DNA of 64,000 nt. Origin: Shouchella tritolerans. GTDB taxonomy: Bacteria > Bacillota > Bacilli > Bacillales > Bacillaceae_D. This document shows, one piece after another, positions 1-7,912 of this stretch. Location: assembly GCF_025770735.1 (NCBI RefSeq), contig NZ_JAODPB010000003.1, positions 62,001 to 126,000 of the forward strand, written 5' to 3'. Position 1 is the first letter of the stretch. Each line of letters starts with the position of its first letter. The notes under the pieces were generated by a model, which was given only the letters and a program-made list of their open reading frames with translations, did not search any database and was not told where the DNA came from. Made by a program: the position numbers and the translations under genes.

Positions 1-332
1 TTTATGACTGGTCTGATTGTACGTTATCACACCCGTTTCTGAGTATAATGGTCATCTTAAAAGAAGTGGAACAGCTTTTTTCAGTGGAAGTTGCTCAGGT
101 GCTGTTAAATGACTATTTGGAAAAATGGAGCGTCTTTGATTCTAAGTCCCATCTAATTGAGGAATATAATCGGATGAAGGCCATTGCCCCTGTTTATTAT
201 CTGACTGTTTATCAAACGTTTATCTTTCCTGCTTTTAATGACAATTGGGATAAACAACAAATAATAGAGGGTTATATCATGGAGTGGTTGACTATGCCAT
301 TTTATAAGAGTAGACACAATAATAGGTGGTAG
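1..332 (+). CDS. Aminoglycoside phosphotransferase (APH)-family kinase, C-terminal part
   Basis: The frame is open from the window edge (first full codon at base 3) and runs to the TAG at 330-332. Its first residues read YDWSDCTLSHPF, which matches the metal-binding DW(S/G)D...HPF segment near the C-terminus of the APH/choline-kinase-like phosphotransferase family (PF01636). The rest is a helical tail typical of that fold. The catalytic loop and ATP-binding lobe lie outside the window, so substrate cannot be judged; many Bacillus members are not resistance enzymes. An internal ATG at base 48 is not the real start because the conserved motif lies before it. A hairpin terminator follows 75 bases downstream. 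Confidence 0.72.
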   Translation, partial: YDWSDCTLSHPFLSIMVILKEVEQLFSVEVAQVLLNDYLEKWSVFDSKSHLIEEYNRMKAIAPVYYLTVYQTFIFPAFNDNWDKQQIIEGYIMEWLTMPFYKSRHNNRW

Positions 333-405
333 TCTTTAGTTAGAAGCCGAACTCAAAAAAGTGCTTTGTTGACTGCCATCGCCATCCAAAAGATGCCCAC
401 TGCAT

Positions 406-444
406 AAGCCTCTGCAGGATTTAAAGCCTGCGGAGGCTTTCTTT
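406..444 (+). terminator. Rho-independent terminator after the APH-like gene
   Basis: AAGCCTCTGCAGG pairs with CCTGCGGAGGCTT (one mismatch) around a short AT-rich loop, followed by TTCTTT. Confidence 0.75.
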
Positions 445-601
445 CCGTGATCAAGAAGGACATTAAAAAAACTAGTGAGCGTGGCTGAGAAATCATTGCA
501 TACGTTGCCAAGAGGAGGAGCAAGAATTGGAATGTGAATGTTGAAGAAAATATATTAAGATTGTTAGGTTGAATGAATTAATTAAAAGAGGGAGTACGGT
601 T

Positions 602-807
602 ATGTCAACATTTAACCTAACTTCACTACCTTATTGCTGGGCATTTTATTAATTGGTTGTAGTTCAGATGACAATAAAGAACAACCGTCTAAAGAAAATG
701 ATCCTGTAGCAGGAGATAATAATGAAAAAGAAGATAAAAACACTGGTACAGACAATGAGGAGAATGAAGAAAAAACAGTCTATCCAATGCTTCAATTAAA
801 AACTTGA
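602..807 (+). pseudogene. Remnant of a small lipoprotein gene
   Basis: From about base 631 one frame encodes the end of a type II signal peptide with a lipobox (LLIGC) and then a charged, low-complexity stretch rich in Asp, Glu, Asn and Lys, the usual linker after a lipidated cysteine. It ends at a TGA at 805-807. The only plausible start, an ATG at 602 behind a GAGGGAG ribosome site, is in a different frame and runs into a stop, so the signal peptide is broken by a frameshift. No C-terminal domain remains. I read this as a decayed lipoprotein gene; family unknown. Bases 445-601 just upstream hold nothing I recognise. Confidence 0.55.
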
Positions 808-826
808 TTTTCGAGGAGGAATTAGG

Positions 827-1117
827 ATGCAATCTACAGGCATTGTACGAAAAGTGGATGAGTTGGGACGAGTAGTGATTCCGAGTGAGCTACGTCGTAT
901 CCTAGAAATTGATATTAAAACCCCAGTAGAAATATTTGTCGAGGGGGAACAGATTATCTTAAAGAAGTATAGGCCAGCGAGTCAATGCATTGTAACTGGA
1001 GAGATTAACGATAAAAACTTTTCATTGGCCAATGGGAAGATTACGTTAAGTCCTAAGGGCGCGGAAGAGTTGCTGGAGAAACTGGAAGCATATATGCAAA
1101 AGGAAGGGGCTGTATAA
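827..1117 (+). CDS. AbrB/Abh-family transition-state regulator
   Basis: A 96-residue protein whose first 50 residues match the swapped-hairpin AbrB DNA-binding domain: STGIVRKVDELGRVVIP is nearly identical to B. subtilis AbrB, followed by RR, an EIFVEG turn and IILKKY. The C-terminal half resembles the oligomerisation domain of AbrB/Abh. These proteins bind AT-rich promoters as tetramers and repress post-exponential genes such as antibiotic and biofilm functions. Start: ATG with a GAGGAGG site 8 bases upstream. It stands alone between debris and the TetR unit. Whether it is the main AbrB, Abh or an extra paralogue cannot be decided from this window; the gene-debris setting hints at an accessory copy. 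Confidence 0.9.
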   Translation: MQSTGIVRKVDELGRVVIPSELRRILEIDIKTPVEIFVEGEQIILKKYRPASQCIVTGEINDKNFSLANGKITLSPKGAEELLEKLEAYMQKEGAV

Positions 1118-1424
1118 GCCTCTTTTTTGTCTATGTTTATTCATTTCACGTATCATAAAAAACCGCGTTTTTACTATTAATGCACTATAAACTTTTTATC
1201 CTATAGTACGGTCAAGGTAGAAAAAAATAGGAAGGATGGTTTATATGACTACTCAATCTAAATATGATAAAAAATTCAACCCGCCACCTCGCTGATGAAA
1301 GAATGAATTTCACACAGCGGATGCATGGCGACGGAGCGGGTCTATCACGTGGATTGGAGCATTAGGGGACGGCTTGTTGTTTCTTTGATGCAAAGTGAAG
1401 TTCGTGACTTTCTCAATTTAAACA
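1118..1424. other. Non-coding or decayed stretch
   Basis: No convincing gene. There is a 16-codon frame at 1245-1295 behind an AGGAAGGA ribosome site that stops at once, and a 42-codon frame at 1325-1453 that would run into the downstream promoter. Both look like remnants of a decayed gene, not functional peptides. Confidence 0.3.
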
Positions 1425-1454
1425 TTGAAACTATACACTCGTGTCATTTATAAT
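1425..1454 (+). promoter_or_regulatory. Sigma-A promoter of the TetR gene
   Basis: TTGAAA (1425-1430), an 18-base spacer and a perfect TATAAT (1449-1454). The -10 lies inside the palindromic operator at 1432-1482. Confidence 0.7.
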
Positions 1455-1482
1455 TAAATTATAAAAATGACATTAGTGTATA
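1432..1482. promoter_or_regulatory. 51-bp palindromic operator, probable TetR autoregulatory site
   Basis: Two nested pairs of inverted arms share one centre at base 1457: TATACACT/AGTGTATA (1432-1439, 1475-1482) and TGTCATTT/AAATGACA (1442-1449, 1465-1472). The site covers the -10 and presumed start of transcription of the downstream TetR gene, the classic position for autorepression. Confidence 0.65.
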
Positions 1483-1519
1483 ATTTTTTGTTTACGCTTA
1501 AAGGGAAGGTGACATCAAT

Positions 1520-2137
1520 ATGGCCCCGAAAGTCGCTGACGAATATAGGAAGGAAAAGAAAAGAACGTTATTAAAAGCGGCAAAGAAAGTCTTTATAAAA
1601 AACGGCTACATTCACACTACGATGCAGGATATTATGGATGAAGCCAATGTTTCCAGAGGAACGCTTTATAATTATTTTGATAATATTGATCATATTTTTA
1701 TGGAAGTTCTTAAAGTAGATGATCAGGACACTATCGATCTATTTTTAGATGAGGGGCCGTTATGGCCAGCCTTTAAACGCTGGATAACAGAGCTGCAAAC
1801 GCAAATTGAAGAAGTGGATCAATCGCTATTGTTGGCAAGAGCTGAATTTTTCATTTCATCAAAGTTTGTTAAAAATAAAGGGGATTTCCCTTATATTTCT
1901 GAACGCTATGAGCGAACAGCAAGTGTTATTGAAAAAGTCATTCATAAAGGGGAGGAACGAGGGGAATTTGAACCTAGGCTGTCTCCGGCACTCATCTCGC
2001 GGTACCTTATTTCGTGCATAAATGGTTTAATGCTGGATAGTTTTCAATTGGGGAATGAAAAAACAAAAGTAAAGGAACAGCTATCCGTATTGCTTTTTTC
2101 ACTTGAACAAATGATAAACCCGCTAGAAAAGGAGTAA
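1520..2137 (+). CDS. TetR/AcrR-family transcriptional regulator
   Basis: A 205-residue protein with an N-terminal TetR helix-turn-helix at about residues 12-58: AAKKVFIKNGYIHTTMQDI followed by SRGTLYNYF, the family's recognition helix signature. Residues 60-195 form the all-helical ligand and dimerisation domain, which is not diagnostic of a ligand. Members repress efflux, lipid or stress genes until a small molecule binds. The gene sits behind a strong promoter overlapped by a large palindrome, and a GNAT acetyltransferase begins 6 bases after its stop, so the two are co-transcribed and the enzyme is the likely target along with the regulator. Start ATG chosen from a GGAAGGTG ribosome site upstream. 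Confidence 0.9.
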   Translation: MAPKVADEYRKEKKRTLLKAAKKVFIKNGYIHTTMQDIMDEANVSRGTLYNYFDNIDHIFMEVLKVDDQDTIDLFLDEGPLWPAFKRWITELQTQIEEVDQSLLLARAEFFISSKFVKNKGDFPYISERYERTASVIEKVIHKGEERGEFEPRLSPALISRYLISCINGLMLDSFQLGNEKTKVKEQLSVLLFSLEQMINPLEKE

Positions 2138-2143
2138 ATCGTC

Positions 2144-2713
2144 ATGTTATTCGAGTCTGCAAAGGTTAAGTTGAGAAAAGTTACGATAGACGATGCAGAG
2201 CTTTACCACACGTGGAGAAATGATATGGAAGTGATGCGAAATACAAGCCCTTCTTTAGATATTTATACGATTGAAGCAACGAGAGGCTTTGTTGAACAAG
2301 TGATTCTTGGTTCCAATACGGCTAAAAGTTATATGATTATTGAGAAGGAAAATGAAAAACCGATTGGCATTACAACATTAATCAATATTGATGATAAGAA
2401 CAGAAATGCTGAATGTATTATCGACATTGGAGAAAAAGACTTTTGGGGCAAAGGTTACGGGAGAGAAGCATTGACATTGCTATTAAACTATTCATTTTTA
2501 GAAATGAATCTGCACCGGGTTTATCTTAGAGTGTTTTCATTCAATAAAAAGGCGATTCGTTTATATGAGAAACTAGGATTCAGGCATGAGGGAACCAGTC
2601 GAGAGGCTCTGTTCAGAGAAGGTGTATGGCATGATATTGTGCAAATGGGCCTGTTGCAGGGAGAATACTTTAAAGAGCAAAAAAAGTCTTTAGACCAATC
2701 AGGCTATCGATAA
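2144..2713 (+). CDS. GNAT acetyltransferase, RimJ/RimL type
   Basis: A 189-residue GNAT-fold enzyme of the Acetyltransf_3 group. The acetyl-CoA pyrophosphate loop is visible as GKGYGREAL at about residues 106-114, followed by the conserved NLHRVYLRVFSFNKKAIRLYEKLGF block in which N and Y line the active site. Members acetylate ribosomal proteins, polyamines or small molecules; substrate here is unknown. Translated just after the TetR gene with a GGAG site inside the end of that gene, and closed by a strong terminator, so it forms a two-gene TetR-GNAT operon. Confidence 0.85.
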   Translation: MLFESAKVKLRKVTIDDAELYHTWRNDMEVMRNTSPSLDIYTIEATRGFVEQVILGSNTAKSYMIIEKENEKPIGITTLINIDDKNRNAECIIDIGEKDFWGKGYGREALTLLLNYSFLEMNLHRVYLRVFSFNKKAIRLYEKLGFRHEGTSREALFREGVWHDIVQMGLLQGEYFKEQKKSLDQSGYR

Positions 2714-2735
2714 AATCGTGTTGAAATAAAAATGA

Positions 2736-2776
2736 GAACTCCCCTTTGGTTGAGGTAAACGAAGGGGAGTTTTTTA
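2736..2776 (+). terminator. Rho-independent terminator of the TetR-GNAT operon
   Basis: AACTCCCCTT pairs with AAGGGGAGTT and is followed by a run of T. Confidence 0.85.
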
Positions 2777-2829
2777 TGACACTCTATTGCAAGAATATAT
2801 TATTGAGCAGAAGTAGTTATTGTGGATTA

Positions 2830-2859
2830 TTGACACCAATTAGTACCTAGTACTAATAT
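2830..2859 (+). promoter_or_regulatory. fabH promoter
   Basis: TTGACA (2830-2835), an 18-base spacer and TAATAT (2854-2859). The FapR box occupies the spacer. Confidence 0.75.
2840..2856. promoter_or_regulatory. FapR operator
   Basis: TTAGTAC-CTA-GTACTAA is a 17-bp inverted repeat that matches the known FapR-binding consensus of Bacilli. FapR represses lipid synthesis genes until malonyl-CoA or malonyl-ACP binds it. In B. subtilis fabHB belongs to this regulon, so position and neighbour agree. Confidence 0.85.
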
Positions 2860-2905
2860 TGAATTATAAAACCAGGTGTAAAAAATAGTGAAGGAGGACA
2901 AACAA

Positions 2906-3916
2906 ATGAGTTCAAAAGCTAGAATTACAGCTATTGGTACCTATGCGCCCGAGAAAAAATTAACAAATTTTGAGCTAGAGCAAATGGTCGAAACAACGAA
3001 TGAGTGGATTATTCAAAGAACGGGAATTCATGAACGGAGGATAACGCGTCCTGATGAATTTACTAGTGATTTATGTGTATTTGCTGTTAAAGAATTAATG
3101 CACAGATACAATAAAAAAGTTGAAGATGTCGATATGATCATTGTAGCCACAAGCACTCCAGACTTTCCATTTCCATCTGTTTCAAGTATCATACAGGACC
3201 GTTTAAATATTGCCCAGGCAGGTGCCATCGATTTAAGCGCAGCATGTGCAGGGTTTGTTTATGCATTGCATACAGCACACAGTTTAATTTCATCTGGCCT
3301 CCACAAAAAGGTACTCGTTATTGGAGCAGATACAATCTCAAAAATTACAGATTATACTGATAGAAGTACATGCATTTTATTTGGCGATGGTGCAGGTGCG
3401 GTATTAGTTGAAGGAGATGAACAATCAAATAGTTTCATTGGATTTCATCTCGGAAGTGATGGGAGTGGAGCACAGCATGTATATCGTTCTGGATTATCCA
3501 CAAAGGTCAATGGCATTGAGTTACTTGATACTCAATATCTTGTACAAAACGGCAGGGAAGTTTTCCGATGGGTGGTAAGGAATATTCCTGATCGTGTAAA
3601 ACAAATTTTGAAAACAACAAAAACGAGTTTAGAACAAGTTGATTGGTTTATACCCCATAGTGCTAACTTACGTCTAATCGAGCCGATTTGTGAGAAATTA
3701 AAATTCCCAATGGAAAAAACCCTTTATAGCTTAGTCAACTTTGGGAATACTTCTGCTGCTACCATTCCTTTAGCTCTTGACCTTGGAATCCGTGAAGGAA
3801 AAGTTAAAAATGGAGATAAAGTACTTATGTACGGTTTCGGATCAGGTTTGGTTCATGCGGGACAGCTTTTAGAATTAAATTTTGATGAACAAATGAATAT
3901 TCCTTCACCATTGTGA
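2906..3916 (+). CDS. fabH: 3-oxoacyl-ACP synthase III (KAS III, FabHB-like)
   Basis: A 336-residue condensing enzyme that starts fatty-acid synthesis by joining a branched or straight acyl-CoA to malonyl-ACP. The catalytic triad is complete: Cys114 in SAACAGF, His251 in IPHSAN and Asn281 in NFGNTS; the ITAIGTYAPEKKLTN start and TDRSTCILFGDGAGA segment are typical of the family. Residues around the N-terminus and middle track B. subtilis FabHB (YhfB) closely. An earlier in-frame GTG (2888) exists, but the AAGGAGG site at 2891-2897 points to ATG 2906. Control by FapR is indicated by the operator between its -35 and -10. A second KAS III (FabHA with FabF) is expected elsewhere in the genome. Confidence 0.93.
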   Translation: MSSKARITAIGTYAPEKKLTNFELEQMVETTNEWIIQRTGIHERRITRPDEFTSDLCVFAVKELMHRYNKKVEDVDMIIVATSTPDFPFPSVSSIIQDRLNIAQAGAIDLSAACAGFVYALHTAHSLISSGLHKKVLVIGADTISKITDYTDRSTCILFGDGAGAVLVEGDEQSNSFIGFHLGSDGSGAQHVYRSGLSTKVNGIELLDTQYLVQNGREVFRWVVRNIPDRVKQILKTTKTSLEQVDWFIPHSANLRLIEPICEKLKFPMEKTLYSLVNFGNTSAATIPLALDLGIREGKVKNGDKVLMYGFGSGLVHAGQLLELNFDEQMNIPSPL

Positions 3917-4494
3917 TGACTATGGAAATTTCATTAATTAGACATGGGAAATCGATGCACCTAGAAAGTAATCGAATAAATTATAAAGATTTTCAAAAAT
4001 GGGTTGAAAAGTATGATAGCAGTGGAGTTTTTGAAGAGAATGCTTACCCATCAGTAACACTTGAAAAAATAGGGACAGCAAATGTTTTGATTACAAGTGA
4101 TTTGAAAAGGGCAATTGAATCAGCAAGTTTTTTAAATCAAAATAAAAATGTAGGTGTCATTTCTGATTCATTATTTCGGGAAATAGAATTGCCTACGTCT
4201 CCAACAGAATTGGGGTTAAAACTGAGTCCAAATAGTTGGACGATTATGTTGAGATGTCTCTGGCTGTGTGGTTATTCAAAACGATGTGAACCTTTGACAA
4301 GTGCAAAGCGAAGGGCTAAATTAGCATCTGAACAATTAGTAAAGTATGCAGAGCAGTATAAATCAGTTGTTTTAGTTGGGCACGGGTTTTTCAATAGGTT
4401 GATTGCCGAAGAACTAAAGAAAAAGAATTGGGAAGGAAAAAGAAAATCAAGTGTTAAACACTGGGGGTGTACAACATATTCGTTATTGAATTAA
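3916..4494 (+). CDS. Histidine phosphatase superfamily protein
   Basis: About 192 residues. The N-terminus has the phosphohistidine motif LIRHGKS and the C-terminus the second catalytic histidine in VVLVGHGFFNRLIA, with SDLKRAIESA between them: the layout of the phosphoglycerate mutase-like superfamily. Such proteins dephosphorylate small metabolites or proteins; the substrate is unknown. Its ATG overlaps the fabH stop (TGATG), so it is translationally coupled to fabH and should share FapR control. A GTG three bases earlier (3913) and an ATG at 3922 are alternatives. It is shorter and more divergent than true phosphoglycerate mutases. Confidence 0.8.
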   Translation: MTMEISLIRHGKSMHLESNRINYKDFQKWVEKYDSSGVFEENAYPSVTLEKIGTANVLITSDLKRAIESASFLNQNKNVGVISDSLFREIELPTSPTELGLKLSPNSWTIMLRCLWLCGYSKRCEPLTSAKRRAKLASEQLVKYAEQYKSVVLVGHGFFNRLIAEELKKKNWEGKRKSSVKHWGCTTYSLLN

Positions 4495-4615
4495 CGCGAG
4501 TATTGCAACCATTATAAATACGAATAAAAAAGAAGCACAGAAACTGGCAAAAAGCTTTCGGGAGGCTGGCGGTGCTGTAAAAGCAGCTAGTGTGATTCTG
4601 AGAAAAATTGGCTAG
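4490..4615 (+). pseudogene. Orphan 41-codon frame without a usual start codon
   Basis: Directly after the phosphatase gene a frame reads through 41 sense codons to a TAG at 4613-4615. It would encode a short hydrophobic start (ASIATII) and then a strongly cationic, helix-prone segment (KKEAQKLAKSFREAGGAVKAA). No ATG, GTG or TTG lies in frame. I do not recognise it. It may be the tail of a deleted gene, possibly a small membrane-active peptide. Confidence 0.3.
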
Positions 4616-4706
4616 GAAGCTAATGTGAATATCAGAATGCATTGATTAAATAAACAAAAGTACTGGGTCTATATGAGGCGAAATCATTATAGCTGTACAC
4701 GTTCGT

Positions 4707-4745
4707 AAAGTGTTTGGTCAAAAGACCGAACGCTTTATTTATTTT
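4707..4745 (+). terminator. Hairpin terminator
   Basis: AAAGTGTTTGGTC pairs (with G-U pairs) with GACCGAACGCTTT around an AAAA loop, followed by ATTTATTTT. Confidence 0.7.
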
Positions 4746-4841
4746 ATGAAGGGCAAGACACGCGATTTATCGATTTCCAGTGTATCGATCCTGTCCTAAT
4801 ACGTTGTAGGTTTGCTGGGAACGGCAATTAAACAGGGTCCC

Positions 4842-4886
4842 TTACACCATCTGTAAGTATTTTTCTAATTTTAGACTGGTTATAAT
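4842..4886 (+). promoter_or_regulatory. Promoter region of the Bce-type operon with a candidate response-regulator box
   Basis: A perfect TATAAT at 4881-4886 lacks a good -35, as expected for an activated promoter. About 25-40 bases upstream lies TTACA-N5-TGTAA (4842-4856), which resembles the TNACA-N4-TGTAA inverted repeat I recall for BceR-type regulators, with one extra spacer base. Confidence 0.45.
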
Positions 4887-4949
4887 GTGTATAGCTTCAT
4901 CGATCGATGATCATTCCGGAAAATGAGAATCAAAGAGGGAGAGTTATAC

Positions 4950-5729
4950 ATGGGCAGCCAAGGAAAATTATTAGAGGTGCAAGACTTACAAAAACACTAC
5001 GGAAAGAAAAACAATAGAACGAAAGCTTTAAACGGTGTTCGGTTTGATATTCTTCCTGGAGAATTTTTAGGAATCATGGGACCGAGCGGCTCTGGCAAAA
5101 CGACATTGTTAAACTGCATTGCGACGATGATCAAACCGACGTCAGGGCGGGTCCTGTTAAATGGGCAAAACATTAGCGCGTTTGACAGCAAGGATTTGGC
5201 AGAGTATCGCGGCAGTCGGATTGGCTATTTGTTTCAGGACTTTGAACTGCTGGATAATTTAACGGGGCAAGAAAACATATTGTTGCCATTGTCCATTCAT
5301 GGGGTCGATTTTGCCAAAGCACAAGCGAAAATAAACGAGCTAGCAGGCTTTTTAGAAATAACCGACATCCTTAACAAATTTCCCGCTCAGATGTCTGGGG
5401 GGCAAAAGCAAAGAGTCGCCGCTGCCCGTTGTTTGATTTCTGATCCTGATATCGTCCTTGCCGATGAACCGACAGGGGCATTGGACACACGCTCGGCAAA
5501 AACGTTAATGAACAAGCTGGAAGGGATTAATCGGAGTAGTGGAAGAACGATTTTAATGGTTAGCCATGACCCGAACGCAGCAAGCTTCTGCTCAAGAATC
5601 CTATTTATTCAAGATGGTGTCATTTTTCATGAACTGCGTCGAAAACAGGATGAGTCACAAGAACGATTTTATGAACGAATTTTACAGGTATTAGCTCAGC
5701 TTGGGGGAGGAAGCGCCAATGTTCTCTAG
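4950..5729 (+). CDS. BceA-type antimicrobial-peptide ABC transporter, ATPase
   Basis: A 259-residue ABC ATPase of the MacB/BceA group. Walker A GPSGSGKTT at residues 44-52, Q-loop FQDFEL at 95-100, signature MSGGQ at 148-152 and Walker B VLADEP at 169-174 are all intact. With the large permease that follows it removes peptide antibiotics such as bacitracin from their lipid targets and relays flux information to the histidine kinase. An earlier ATG at 4923 exists, but AGAGGGAGAG at 4933-4942 points to ATG 4950. First gene of a four-gene Bce module (transporter then two-component system); in B. subtilis the order is the reverse. Confidence 0.92.
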   Translation: MGSQGKLLEVQDLQKHYGKKNNRTKALNGVRFDILPGEFLGIMGPSGSGKTTLLNCIATMIKPTSGRVLLNGQNISAFDSKDLAEYRGSRIGYLFQDFELLDNLTGQENILLPLSIHGVDFAKAQAKINELAGFLEITDILNKFPAQMSGGQKQRVAAARCLISDPDIVLADEPTGALDTRSAKTLMNKLEGINRSSGRTILMVSHDPNAASFCSRILFIQDGVIFHELRRKQDESQERFYERILQVLAQLGGGSANVL

Positions 5730-7884
5730 GCTGGTTTTTCGTAATGCCAAACGAAGCCGTAAGGAAAATGCGATTTATTTTGCTACTCTTGTAACAGCAG
5801 TCGCTTCGTTTTATATCATTCTTTCACTTGGCAAACAAGATGTTATCTTATTTTTAAGGGAGTTTGAGAGTGATGCGATTGATAAGCTGCTAGCTGAAAT
5901 GCAGATTGTCTATCTGTTTGCGTTATTTTTATTGTTTTTCTTGGTTTTATTTGCTAATCGGTACCAATTAAATCGAAGAAGTAAAGAGTTTGGGCTTTAC
6001 CTTATGTTAGGAATGCGCAAGGAGCGTCTAATTGTCCAGCTTTTGGCTGAGGGGCTGATGACTTCGATTTTGGCCCTCGCTGGAGGTCTTTTAGTAGGGG
6101 GCTTTTTAGCAGAAATCATTAGTTTGACCGTTTCTAAGTTAGTTGGACAGGGGATCATCGGCCATCAATTTAGTTTGTCAGTAGAGGCGATTATTTTTAC
6201 GATTATTGGCTTTTTATTGATCCAGTTTATTGCATTGGTCATGCTTGGTGTAAAATTGTTTCAACAGGAGGTCCATCAATTACTGTATGAGCAAATGGAC
6301 AAGAAAACGGATATGGGGCATGTGAAAGGCAATGCACTCCATGTAGGACTAGGTTCTGTCTTACTAGGTGTTGCCTATTGGATTGTTTTATATCGGTTTG
6401 CGGACTTTGGCGGACTGCTTCTGTTTGTGGCACTGGGTCTTGGAAGTTTAGGAACGATCCTTTTTATAAGGGGGTTTGGAAAGCTACTAGGCATTTGGGC
6501 AAGTTTGTCCAAGCGTAAATCGCTGAAAGGGCTGCACACCTTTACATTAAGGCAGTTTCAAGAGAACGTCGCCAACCGCTCAACTGCTGTTGCGGTCACA
6601 TCGATTTTGCTCACGTTGTCGATTATTTTAATTGCCAATGGTGCTTCAACGATTTTGAGTTTAGACAGTTTGTATAATCGAGATTCCTCGGTATATGATT
6701 TTACGGTTAACGGAGAGAGCCAAAAAGTGGAGCCATTTTTGGCTTCCGAAAAAATGCGCCCTTATGTGGAAGACTCAACTTTGTTGGAAATGGGAAAGAT
6801 GAACCATCAGGGAGAGCGGGTGGAAGATGGGATGCCACTGTCATTGGTTGATTGGTCTAAATTAAAAGAGCAACTCATCCTAGCTTTGCCCAGCGACTAT
6901 AAGGAGCAACTTTTATCTGGAGAAATGCAAAGTTACGATATTAGTTCAGAGAACCCCGAAGCCCTTAATTTGCTAGGGGTGTTAGAAATGGATACAACGA
7001 CACCTTATCTAATTCCTGAATCGTCATATAATGGACTTTTAACAGCGATAGGAGAACAACCCCTGAACCTTGATTCAGATGAAATCGCCTTGTACTTTAA
7101 CCCGGATTTTGTCCCTATGGAAAATCTTGATCGCATGCCTGTACTTGATTCGATTCTTGATAAGGCGGCAAAAGAGGGGCAACGTTTGCTGAGTATTGAT
7201 AATCAAGACATGTTCATACGCCCATCGATTCCTATGAGAGGATTGGTAGCGGACCGTTCCGTGGAGATCTTTTCAGCCTTTATTGTGACTGACCGGATGT
7301 TTGAACAATTAGTCAATAAGGAAACGTATGTGTCCTATTGGAATTTCCGAATCCCGCAAAAGTTGCAGGAGCAGCAAGGTTTAATGAAACCACTAATGGA
7401 GGCTAGGGACATATTAACAACTTCAGGCTTCGCGTTTGAAAGTTACTTGCAAAACTTCGGGCGCCGGCTCTTCTATGTCGTTGCTGGGAGTTATACTGTC
7501 TTGTATATGGGATTCTTGTTTTTAATTATTGCTTGCACGGTATTGGCTTTACAATTTTTGACGCAAATGAAGCAGACTGGAGGGCGCTATGTCACTCTAT
7601 CCATGTTAGGCGCCAAACGTGATCAAATGAAAAAATCGATGCATACACAGGTGTTGTGGGCCTTTTTGTTACCGATGTCTCTCGCATGCGTAAGTGCAGC
7701 TGTTGGGATAAGGGCAATGATTTCATTTGTGGTAATTCGCTTTGAGGACGATCCGCTCCTGTATCCTATCGCGATTGCCTTTGCCTGTATCGTGATCGCC
7801 ATTGTAGCGATTTATGGAGTCGCTGTTGCCCGTTCGGCTGACCATGAGATTGATAAATTACGGTGGAAGCCAAACATCGATTAA
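5719..7884 (+). CDS. BceB-type antimicrobial-peptide ABC transporter, permease
   Basis: A 721-residue FtsX-like permease. TM1 is at about residues 17-35, followed by an FtsX-type block around residues 40-150 (LYLMLGMRKERLIVQLL), further membrane helices, and a large hydrophilic extracellular domain at roughly 310-590 between TM7 and TM8. The last three helices end near the C-terminus. That big external domain is the hallmark of BceB-like permeases, which sense and move peptide antibiotics. At 721 residues it is longer than B. subtilis BceB (about 650), mainly in the external domain. It overlaps bceA by 11 bases; the ATG at 5719 has a GGGGGAGG site. Confidence 0.9.
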   Translation: MFSRLVFRNAKRSRKENAIYFATLVTAVASFYIILSLGKQDVILFLREFESDAIDKLLAEMQIVYLFALFLLFFLVLFANRYQLNRRSKEFGLYLMLGMRKERLIVQLLAEGLMTSILALAGGLLVGGFLAEIISLTVSKLVGQGIIGHQFSLSVEAIIFTIIGFLLIQFIALVMLGVKLFQQEVHQLLYEQMDKKTDMGHVKGNALHVGLGSVLLGVAYWIVLYRFADFGGLLLFVALGLGSLGTILFIRGFGKLLGIWASLSKRKSLKGLHTFTLRQFQENVANRSTAVAVTSILLTLSIILIANGASTILSLDSLYNRDSSVYDFTVNGESQKVEPFLASEKMRPYVEDSTLLEMGKMNHQGERVEDGMPLSLVDWSKLKEQLILALPSDYKEQLLSGEMQSYDISSENPEALNLLGVLEMDTTTPYLIPESSYNGLLTAIGEQPLNLDSDEIALYFNPDFVPMENLDRMPVLDSILDKAAKEGQRLLSIDNQDMFIRPSIPMRGLVADRSVEIFSAFIVTDRMFEQLVNKETYVSYWNFRIPQKLQEQQGLMKPLMEARDILTTSGFAFESYLQNFGRRLFYVVAGSYTVLYMGFLFLIIACTVLALQFLTQMKQTGGRYVTLSMLGAKRDQMKKSMHTQVLWAFLLPMSLACVSAAVGIRAMISFVVIRFEDDPLLYPIAIAFACIVIAIVAIYGVAVARSADHEIDKLRWKPNID

Positions 7885-7912
7885 CGAGTATCTGTACAGA
7901 GGAGGTGCTAAA

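Noticed and set aside
1325-1453. 42-codon frame before the TetR gene
   Set aside because: No ribosome site and it overlaps the promoter and operator, so it is probably chance or debris.
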